From the NCBI GenBank assembly GCA_964644605.1, contig CAZXWS010000056.1, forward strand, positions 1 to 15,632: a stretch of DNA of 15,632 nucleotides, written 5' to 3'. This DNA comes from CAZLAJ01 sp964644605 (lineage in GTDB: Bacteria; Patescibacteriota; Microgenomatia; UBA1406; GWC2-37-13). Of the stretch, positions 1 through 4,913 are shown piece after piece. Within the stretch, counting starts at the first letter, position 1, and each line of letters starts with the position of its first letter. The position numbers and the translations under genes are program-made. The notes beneath the pieces are model-generated. The model had not been told where the DNA came from and did no database searches. It worked only from the letters and a program-made list of their open reading frames with translations.

Positions 1-34
1 TCCGGTCGTACAAGGACACATCGTACTTCAACAG

Positions 35-694
35 ATGTCTGTTGGAGACGATGGTCCGTGGCGGGCTCACTGTAGAGTCTGTGGTCACACCCTCACAGTA
101 CCTTCTTATGGGTACAAATTTCTACTGCGCCGAAGAGGGGAACCAGATCGGGAGATGTTCACCTTCGCTGCTTGTCCGGAGCACGAAGGGGAACTGGATA
201 AGAAGCTCGAGCAGTTTCGCGTGCTTCTGGTAAATGAGTCGTTCCTCGAAGAGGTTGGCGCAGTACGAATGTTTGGAAACATGTTGGTACGCAAGAACCG
301 TCCCTTCAGGACATTTTCGATAGCCTTGGCAAAGGTTGGGCTTATCGAGGACCGAAAGGAGACCCAGAGACGAAATGGCGCTGTTAAGGCGCTACACCGG
401 GAGCGTAATGAACTTACGCAGGTAATGCGTATTGTCAGGCAGGTGAATGAAGCATGCCTCCGGTTAGGCTTACCGCAACCGGATTACGAAGTCCTCGTAC
501 ACGACAACGTAGCTGTGGGATTTTCAATCCCGATGTGGGAGACTAGTGTGACCTTCACTGCCTGTTGGAGTTCCAAGGCAGCGAATAACCTCGCTCATAG
601 TGCGCCACATCTGCAGCCGGTCTTCCCGGCAAAGAAACTCGATCCACTCATGCAACGTATTCAGGAGATGATCGCCCAAGCGCGTCTATCCTGA
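35..694 (+). CDS. Zinc-ribbon-like protein of unknown function (5' end possibly outside window)
   Basis: I do not recognise the family. Counting from the ATG at 35, the N-terminus has CRVCG (Cys13, Cys16) and CPEH (Cys47, His50), a spacing typical of a structural zinc site. A basic, helix-rich middle part (about residues 60-140) and a C-terminal part with no clear motif follow. The start is uncertain. No Shine-Dalgarno sequence precedes this ATG, and the reading frame stays open back to base 2, so the gene may begin left of the window. It ends at a UGA just before a strong terminator and is G+C-richer than the genes from 4315 onward. The Cys/His site could support nucleic-acid or protein binding, but no function can be assigned. 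Confidence 0.75.
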   Translation: MSVGDDGPWRAHCRVCGHTLTVPSYGYKFLLRRRGEPDREMFTFAACPEHEGELDKKLEQFRVLLVNESFLEEVGAVRMFGNMLVRKNRPFRTFSIALAKVGLIEDRKETQRRNGAVKALHRERNELTQVMRIVRQVNEACLRLGLPQPDYEVLVHDNVAVGFSIPMWETSVTFTACWSSKAANNLAHSAPHLQPVFPAKKLDPLMQRIQEMIAQARLS

Positions 695-700
695 AACAAC

Positions 701-740
701 ACTGAGGTGGCTACCCCTGCCACCTCAGTCTTTCTTTTTT
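701..740 (+). terminator. Rho-independent terminator of the zinc-ribbon gene
   Basis: ACTGAGGTGG (701-710) pairs perfectly with CCACCTCAGT (720-729) around a 9-base loop, and a run of T with one C follows at 731-740. It lies 6 bases after the stop codon of the gene ending at 694. Confidence 0.9.
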
Positions 741-767
741 ATAATTCTACTTATTCCTATAATAAAG

Positions 768-795
768 TTGTTCTTTTATTAAAATTCGATATAAT
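768..795 (+). promoter_or_regulatory. Sigma70-type promoter for the gene at 963
   Basis: TTGTTC (768-773) is followed after 16 bases by a consensus TATAAT (790-795) in an AT-rich stretch between a terminator and the next gene. Transcription from about 802 would give a leader of roughly 160 bases. Confidence 0.6.
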
Positions 796-864
796 ATTCC
801 ATAATCATAAGATAATAATCAAATTTTTCCTTTCACACTTTTAAATTAATATATAAAGCATACC

Positions 865-940
865 TAAAAAATGAGGGTGTCAACAATGCCTTTCAATTAA
901 ATTATTAATCAAAGGTTTTGTTATCGCCTCTCATTTTTTA
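865..940 (+). promoter_or_regulatory. Inverted repeat in the leader of the gene at 963
   Basis: TAAAAAATGAG (865-875) is perfectly complementary to CTCATTTTTTA (930-940), with a G-U and a G-C pair extending the stem inward and about 50 bases of loop. The 3' arm contains a T run and ends 10 bases before the AAAGGAG ribosome site. The structure could act as an attenuator or 5' stabilising element; that role is inference. Confidence 0.4.
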
Positions 941-962
941 TAGCTCTCAGAAAGGAGCGATC

Positions 963-1322
963 ATGTGGATTGTGGTGTTTGAAGGCACCGGATTGCAAGG
1001 GAGCAATCACCTGGGAATCCGAACGTGGACGCAGTTCAAGTCCCAGCAGGAGTTCAATGAGTCCTATCGCCCGTATTCTCGCGACAACATAGTCGCAGAA
1101 GGAGTTACCGAACAAGAAGCCATCGCTCTGGTGCGCCAAACATCTTCGGCGGCACGGGTTCTGGCAGCTATCGTGGACAGCCGTGGAAATCCTGCTATGT
1201 TGAAGTATGCCCTACGTACCGCTGCTGCACATGCTGCAGAGGACGGTACGCTTGAGGCATTCATTGAGGCAGCTGAAAGGATCATCCCCAGCTTCCAACC
1301 CAACTCCATGACCCTTAACTAG
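963..1322 (+). CDS. Conserved-looking small protein of unknown function (119 aa)
   Basis: I do not recognise this protein. The start is set by AAAGGAG (951-957) five bases before the ATG at 963; an upstream in-frame TTG at 918 has no ribosome site and falls inside the leader inverted repeat. The product has a short hydrophobic N-terminal strand (MWIVVFEG), a polar middle containing NIVAEGVTEQEAIALV, and an alanine-rich helical C-terminal half. It has no cysteine, no signal peptide and no membrane segment, so it is probably a soluble cytoplasmic protein. It is a single-gene unit with its own promoter, leader and hairpin, and is G+C-richer than the core genes. It ends in UAG. Its boundaries are well supported; its function is unknown. 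Confidence 0.8.
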   Translation: MWIVVFEGTGLQGSNHLGIRTWTQFKSQQEFNESYRPYSRDNIVAEGVTEQEAIALVRQTSSAARVLAAIVDSRGNPAMLKYALRTAAAHAAEDGTLEAFIEAAERIIPSFQPNSMTLN

Positions 1323-1337
1323 GAGTACGAATCATAT

Positions 1338-1373
1338 GCCAGGCGAGTTAACTCTCGCCTGGCTCCTATCTTC
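1338..1373 (+). terminator. Terminator hairpin after the 119-aa gene
   Basis: GCCAGGCGAG (1338-1347) and CTCGCCTGGC (1354-1363) form a perfect 10 bp stem with a TTAACT loop. The tail (TCCTATCTTC) is pyrimidine-rich rather than a clean T run, so termination may be imperfect. Confidence 0.7.
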
Positions 1374-1399
1374 AAAATAATAGTTTATTTTTAATTCTC

Positions 1400-1427
1400 T
1401 TGAATCCTATATAAAAAAGAATATAAT
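1400..1427 (+). promoter_or_regulatory. Sigma70-type promoter of the Cys-motif operon
   Basis: TTGAAT (1400-1405), a 16-base spacer and a consensus TATAAT (1422-1427). The predicted transcript starts near 1434 and has about 150 bases of leader before the first ATG. Confidence 0.7.
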
Positions 1428-1433
1428 CATTAG

Positions 1434-1582
1434 CAGACTTGCACATCTGTGCCAGTTGCACTCAACAACTTAGCCTGATGAGAGGATAACGGAGAGGAAG
1501 TACATACTCGCGTTTCGATCACGTATTTTCTCTTCCCTATCCTCTCTTTACCCATACTTACGACCCAAAAGGAGGTCATTTT
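1434..1582 (+). promoter_or_regulatory. Structured 5' leader of the Cys-motif operon
   Basis: Three successive hairpins are visible. The first is GCAC/GTGC at 1441-1452, the second AGTTG/CAACT at 1454-1470, and the third is a long stem closed by GAGAGGATA (1480-1488) and TATCCTCTC (1538-1546). The last has further partial pairing inside. The segment CCTCTCTTT (1541-1549) is also imperfectly complementary to the AAAAGGAGGT ribosome site at 1567-1576, so two mutually exclusive folds are possible. I do not recognise a known riboswitch class. It could simply be an untranslated leader with chance structure. Confidence 0.45.
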
Positions 1583-1975
1583 ATGTCTATGCACCCCAAT
1601 TGCCCGCCGGAAATTGCAGCGCAGGTCACGGCTGCTGCGGAATCCAGAAGGCTCAGCACGATGGACTGGAGTCATGTGTCATGGGTACTCCACAACTTGG
1701 GGTTCACCTGCCAATGCTCGTGCGGTACTGACTGTGAACTGATGCGGGCCCTGGCTCAGCTTCGCCATGAGCTGCGTCTGTACATCCGCATGATCGTGAA
1801 TGAGAACGGGATCAAATGGGAAGACACAACCGCGGTCGCTCAAGTCATGCGCCGGTTGAGCCTCACAGTTTCTCCGTTCGACACGGAGACGTCCCAGGAC
1901 GTCGGAGGGTATGACTACCAGCCTGCACTGACCGCATTGTGGCAAACGGAGGACGCTATCATCGGCACAGCCTAA
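1583..1975 (+). CDS. Cysteine-motif protein A, unknown function
   Basis: The family is not recognised. The start is fixed by a near-perfect ribosome site (AAAAGGAGGT, 1567-1576) seven bases before the ATG. The 130-residue product carries a cluster of four cysteines (Cys43, 45, 47, 51) within HNLGFTCQCSCGTDC, followed directly by a helix beginning RALAQL. A further Cys7 lies near the N-terminus. The same pattern, His-x-x-Gly-x-x-Cys, three more Cys, then x-x-x-R-A-L-x-x-L, recurs in the next gene. The two are probably diverged paralogues, and the Cys group may bind zinc or another metal (inference). It is the first gene of a two-gene operon; the next gene starts 9 bases after its stop. No membrane segment is seen. 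Confidence 0.8.
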   Translation: MSMHPNCPPEIAAQVTAAAESRRLSTMDWSHVSWVLHNLGFTCQCSCGTDCELMRALAQLRHELRLYIRMIVNENGIKWEDTTAVAQVMRRLSLTVSPFDTETSQDVGGYDYQPALTALWQTEDAIIGTA

Positions 1976-1984
1976 GGAGATTTC

Positions 1985-2503
1985 ATGCTCCGTAAAATCC
2001 TAAAAGTGTCGCTGAGACCTGCCAAAGCTACCTTTGCGCGGGTCAAGAGACTCAAAGAGTACAAACGTCAGAGCCCCATCGTCAGCGAAGACGAACATGT
2101 AGCGGATGAGGAAGACAAGACTCTTCCAGTAGGGTGGACTGAATTTCCAAGTTCACCTCCCTGCAGTTTAATGTCGTATGCAATGAGAGAGCTCATGATT
2201 TCTGTACCTCTTGGGGCAAGAGCAGAAGTCCGTGAGATGTTAGGACTGCCCGCTCAACTCAATGAAGTGAAGTCGCTGTATGCTTCTATCCCACCGGATG
2301 CTTCTGATGAAGAAGCAGCTGAGGCAATGCATTCTGTAGGAGTTCGGTGCTGTCCTGTATGTGACGGCCTCGATCCGGAATGCAAAGTACAGCGCGCGCT
2401 GAACAAGTTGTGGGACGAAAATCCATCTCCTGTTAAGGAGGATCAAATCTTTGCAAGTCCTGTGAGTTGGGTCGCCGTGGTCGACCCGTTCGAAACAGCG
2501 TAA
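1985..2503 (+). CDS. Cysteine-motif protein B, unknown function
   Basis: The family is not recognised. AAGGAG overlaps the stop codon of the preceding gene and sits five bases before the ATG, so the two genes are almost certainly co-transcribed. The 172-residue product has a very basic N-terminus (residues 1-29, many Lys/Arg), an acidic stretch (35-45), a helical region (60-115) and then HSVGVRCCPVCDGLDPEC (Cys122, 123, 126, 133) leading into VQRALNKL. That block matches the Cys block of protein A in order and spacing. Both proteins also end their conserved part with a Pro-Phe-[Asp/Glu]-Thr tetrapeptide (SPFDTE in A, DPFETA in B). The basic tail could contact nucleic acid or membrane. A role in metal or redox chemistry is possible but unproven. 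Confidence 0.8.
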   Translation: MLRKILKVSLRPAKATFARVKRLKEYKRQSPIVSEDEHVADEEDKTLPVGWTEFPSSPPCSLMSYAMRELMISVPLGARAEVREMLGLPAQLNEVKSLYASIPPDASDEEAAEAMHSVGVRCCPVCDGLDPECKVQRALNKLWDENPSPVKEDQIFASPVSWVAVVDPFETA

Positions 2504-2515
2504 AGTTCAACAAAT

Positions 2516-2550
2516 AGGGGGAATGCAGCCGCATTCCCCCTCATATTCTT
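2516..2550 (+). terminator. Terminator of the Cys-motif operon
   Basis: AGGGGGAATGC (2516-2526) pairs perfectly with GCATTCCCCCT (2531-2541) around the tetraloop AGCC. A short T-rich tail follows. It lies 12 bases after the operon's last stop codon. Confidence 0.85.
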
Positions 2551-2629
2551 AATTCATACAATAACTTTAGCTATCGCTGTGTATATTTATTCATAAATTT
2601 AAATGACTGCCGAATAAAGTGAAGATATT

Positions 2630-2669
2630 AAAAAAGAAGGGCTTCTCCGCCGATTGCTCGGCGGAGAAG
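2630..2669 (-). terminator. Minus-strand terminator of the 11-codon transcription unit
   Basis: CTTCTCCGCCGA (2642-2653) and TCGGCGGAGAAG (2658-2669) form a perfect 12 bp stem with a 4-base loop. Read on the minus strand, the hairpin is followed by CCC and then a T-rich run complementary to 2630-2638, so it terminates leftward transcription coming from 2761. Confidence 0.85.
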
Positions 2670-2679
2670 GTTAGAGGGA

Positions 2680-2715
2680 TTAGGTGCCCCCCGACGGAAC
2701 TCGAACGCTGTTCAT
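2680..2715 (-). CDS. Possible 11-codon ORF (MNSVRVPSGGT) with its own promoter and terminator
   Basis: On the minus strand an ATG at 2715 is followed by 10 more sense codons and UAA. AAGGAGGT (complement of 2723-2730) lies 7 bases before the ATG, an ideal ribosome site. An extended -10 promoter lies upstream and a 12 bp terminator starts 10 bases after the stop, so the whole unit is about 130 bases and encodes nothing else. The alternative is a non-coding small RNA: the predicted 5' end GTGCCC (2761-2756) pairs with GGGCAC (2689-2684), and CCTC/GAGG could hide the ribosome site. It lies just downstream of, and in the same direction as, the ATP-grasp ligase gene, which suggests but does not show a peptide substrate. 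Confidence 0.4.
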   Translation of the reverse strand: MNSVRVPSGGT

Positions 2716-2764
2716 ATATCTTACCTCCTTTCCAGAGGATTTGCACAAAATGTGTGGGCACTAT

Positions 2765-2773
2765 ATTATACCA
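2765..2773 (-). promoter_or_regulatory. Extended -10 promoter of the small minus-strand unit
   Basis: Read leftward, TGGTATAAT gives a consensus -10 (complement of 2765-2770) with the TGn extension. No convincing -35 is present, which is normal for extended -10 promoters. Transcription would begin near 2761. Confidence 0.65.
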
Positions 2774-2800
2774 GATATGAATGCTTTCATTTACATATAA

Positions 2801-2836
2801 AGAAAATGGGCACAGTATCGTCAGATACTGTGCCCA
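2801..2836 (-). terminator. Terminator of the ATP-grasp ligase gene
   Basis: TGGGCACAGTATC (2807-2819) pairs perfectly over 13 bp with GATACTGTGCCCA (2824-2836), with a 4-base loop. On the minus strand the hairpin is followed by TTTTCTTT. It lies 6 bases beyond the gene's stop codon. Confidence 0.9.
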
Positions 2837-2842
2837 GCTGAA

Positions 2843-4219
2843 TCAAGCGTGATCAAGCAGCTGTTCCATCTGCTGTTCAATCCGCCAGGTATCATCCTGA
2901 TCTATTCCCACGATCAGGTAACCAAACTTGCCACGACCAAACTGCGAGCGCATACATTCCGTGATGATAACCCCCCTTCTCTCTGATTCTATTTGATACA
3001 GAACAGGTGCTAGAAGGCGCTGCAGGTTATGATATGTATACCCGTACAAGTTATTCCGGATATACTTATCGTTAGAGCGCAGAGCACACAAATCGAGGAA
3101 ATCGGGGCCAAATAGCATCTGGCCGATCTCCACCATATAGCACATGCTCGTACGCCGCAGGTTCACTTCAGTGGGTATGATTGAACCATCGACAGATAGG
3201 ATGTAATCTACATCAAACCATCCCACATAACCTGTCTCCCTGAGAATCTCTGCAACGACTAGAGTCATATCAGCGAGCATCTGCGTCTGATCGGGGCTAA
3301 ACAAACCCACACCCGCTACACATCCATAGAAACCCACCTCATTCTCGTCATGCGTGATGACCATAGCATCTACTGCTTGGATCCTTATGTCCCCATCTGC
3401 TGTCATCAGCACATCAACACTGGGAAACACTCCATGGTGACTAAAGTCGGGAGGAATATACTCCTCCACAATAAAGGGAACCTCGCCAGTATAGAGCGGG
3501 TTATTCTTAACAGAGTTCAGCATTGCCAAAACCTGCTCAGAAGTTACCAGCCTCTGCGGCGGGTACACATTCACACCGATACCCGATCCTCCTTCATTCG
3601 CCTTGAAAACCACTCCCAAACCACGATCCGTAAGTACCCGTACCACTTCTTGAGCCTCTTCCCATGTGTTCACCACTCGACCCCAGGGAAGCTTTATCTT
3701 AGTGCTGCGTGCTGCGGCTTTTTCTAGCAGTTTTCTACATCCAACCTTAGTGTCATAGTACCTCACTATCCAGCGGTGGTCCGCATCGGGTGTTTCCGGG
3801 CTCGTAAACTCCAACTCTAGTTGAGCCAGCTGGGCCAGTAGCTCGTAGAATTCAGGTGAGTTACCAAACGGAATAATCCTGACACCCGGATTAAGGCGTA
3901 TGGTCTCTACAAGCACATTCCATGCATGGTGATCCTGCACAATGTCGATACACAATCCGGCATTTTCAACAGGTACTACTACATGGAAATTCCGATACCC
4001 AAACAGCTGGCAGATATCCCGCACATACCCTTCATCGAGGTACTGCGGCATGAACACAAGCTTATTATCCCCACACCACATGATGTCCATATCAGCTTCG
4101 TCGAGATCAGCCTGCTCAAACTCCTTTCGTAAATGAGGCGGTACAAACCTGTCAATCGGCGCGAAAAACTCGCGATCATTCCCAATGACTATAGTAGTGA
4201 TCTCATGGATTCCAGACAT
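2843..4219 (-). CDS. ATP-grasp ligase with pre-ATP-grasp domain (PGM1-like carboxylate-amine ligase)
   Basis: Enzymes of this fold activate a carboxylate as acyl-phosphate with ATP and join it to an amine, for example in peptide ligation. Residues 1-140 fit a pre-ATP-grasp domain and the ATP-grasp core runs from about 150 to 360. It shows DTK (156-158), an ATP-binding lysine (Lys206, in VVFKANEGG), the glycine loop EGGSGIG (209-215), the hinge EEYI (252-255), FPSVDV (265-270), WFDVDYI (334-340) and the metal-binding EVNLRR (351-356). The FPSV, DVD and EvNLR pattern recalls PGM1-type peptide ligases; this subfamily call is from memory of motifs and the substrate is unknown. AAGGAG lies exactly 5 bases before the ATG. 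The gene is G+C-richer than its AT-rich neighbours, with its own terminator, so it is likely a separate acquired unit. Confidence 0.85.
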   Translation of the reverse strand: MSGIHEITTIVIGNDREFFAPIDRFVPPHLRKEFEQADLDEADMDIMWCGDNKLVFMPQYLDEGYVRDICQLFGYRNFHVVVPVENAGLCIDIVQDHHAWNVLVETIRLNPGVRIIPFGNSPEFYELLAQLAQLELEFTSPETPDADHRWIVRYYDTKVGCRKLLEKAAARSTKIKLPWGRVVNTWEEAQEVVRVLTDRGLGVVFKANEGGSGIGVNVYPPQRLVTSEQVLAMLNSVKNNPLYTGEVPFIVEEYIPPDFSHHGVFPSVDVLMTADGDIRIQAVDAMVITHDENEVGFYGCVAGVGLFSPDQTQMLADMTLVVAEILRETGYVGWFDVDYILSVDGSIIPTEVNLRRTSMCYMVEIGQMLFGPDFLDLCALRSNDKYIRNNLYGYTYHNLQRLLAPVLYQIESERRGVIITECMRSQFGRGKFGYLIVGIDQDDTWRIEQQMEQLLDHA

Positions 4220-4279
4220 GTTCTCTCCTTAAGAGGTTATTGAGGCGTAGAGGATGGCTTATCAACGTACCTACACAGA

Positions 4280-4285
4280 ATTATA
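4280..4285 (-). promoter_or_regulatory. Possible -10 box for the ATP-grasp ligase gene
   Basis: TATAAT (complement of 4280-4285) lies about 60 bases upstream of the ATG at 4219, within the 95-base gap after the metallopeptidase gene. The -35 region is poor (near TCTGTA), so this is a weak call. Confidence 0.4.
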
Positions 4286-4314
4286 ACAAAGCGCATATGA
4301 TATACAGATTTATT

Positions 4315-4863
4315 TTATCGGTTATTTTTTTTAAAATACTCTATCACTTCAACAAGTACTTTACTGATAGAATCGATCGAAGCTAACGGCACCTTGAGCT
4401 CAGTGCTATGATAGTAGTTACCTGGTATAGGCACCCCATAATAAAAAGTTTTTAGATTATATTTATGACCATAGATCCATGTTTCATCCTCTGTTTCCTC
4501 AAATAAACCATCAATAAAATGAATATTATTCTCAAAACGAGATTTTAGTTCACCTAAATAATTCTCCATACCATACACATTTGCTATAGTTGCATTTTTA
4601 CCATTAGTATCTCTCTCTAAAATTGTATCTACTACAATGACGAGAGCATCTTTAGAAACACTATTTGCGACTGCTTCAGCACCATCATAATCAAGTTCCT
4701 CAAAATTAGTAAAGTGTACGGGTATGCCTGTTTTTCGTGACGCTTGATACGCCACAAATACACCTGCAAAATTATCTACAAGTCCTTCAAGATTATTTGC
4801 ATCCATTTTTATTGACATTACAGGACGTGCAAGATCCATATGTGCAGACATAATTATTTCCAT
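4315..4863 (-). CDS. Minimal M28/M42-like zinc metallopeptidase
   Basis: Clan MH peptidases (M20, M28, M42) use two zinc ions held by His, a bridging Asp, Glu, Asp and His, with a catalytic Glu. All are visible here in order: SAHMD (His8, Asp10), VDNFAG (Asp30), NFEELD (Glu55-Glu56), VVDT (Asp79) and YYHSTE (His152). IPIPGNYYHS-type sequence before the last His is also typical. It may act as an aminopeptidase or amidohydrolase. At 182 residues it is about half the usual M42 size, with almost nothing before the first His and no room for the M42 dimerisation domain, yet no active-site residue is missing. The start has TAAAAT six bases upstream, suggesting a leaderless transcript; an internal ATG at 4851 is an alternative. 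Calling it M28 or M42 specifically is uncertain. Confidence 0.7.
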   Translation of the reverse strand: MEIIMSAHMDLARPVMSIKMDANNLEGLVDNFAGVFVAYQASRKTGIPVHFTNFEELDYDGAEAVANSVSKDALVIVVDTILERDTNGKNATIANVYGMENYLGELKSRFENNIHFIDGLFEETEDETWIYGHKYNLKTFYYGVPIPGNYYHSTELKVPLASIDSISKVLVEVIEYFKKNNR

Positions 4864-4869
4864 ATGAGC

Positions 4870-4888
4870 ATTTTATCAGATAATTATA
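4870..4888 (-). promoter_or_regulatory. Leftward -10 elements for the metallopeptidase gene
   Basis: TAAAAT (complement of 4870-4875) is six bases before the ATG at 4863, the spacing expected for a leaderless mRNA. A better consensus TATAAT (complement of 4883-4888) lies a little further up and would give a leader of about 13 bases. This 50-base gap also holds the promoter for the divergent decarboxylase. Confidence 0.45.
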
Positions 4889-4899
4889 AGTAGGTGTAT

Positions 4900-4905
4900 T
4901 AAAAT
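4900..4905 (+). promoter_or_regulatory. -10 box for leaderless transcription of the decarboxylase gene
   Basis: TAAAAT at 4900-4905 is eight bases before the ATG at 4914; there is no ribosome site. No good -35 is visible. Confidence 0.4.
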
Positions 4906-4913
4906 ATGCACTA

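Noticed and set aside
918..962. TTG start at 918 extending the 119-aa protein by 15 residues
   Set aside because: No ribosome site before it, while AAAGGAG is ideally placed for the ATG at 963; the extension lies in the leader inverted repeat.
2682..2761. A functional tRNA on the minus strand (T-loop-like GTTCGAGTTCC and pairing ends)
   Set aside because: The T stem does not pair, position 61 is not C, the anticodon stem is poor and no D arm of normal shape forms; kept only as a small-RNA possibility.
3350..3727. Plus-strand 125-codon open frame inside the ATP-grasp gene
   Set aside because: It is antisense to a well-supported enzyme, has no ribosome site and shows no protein-like features.
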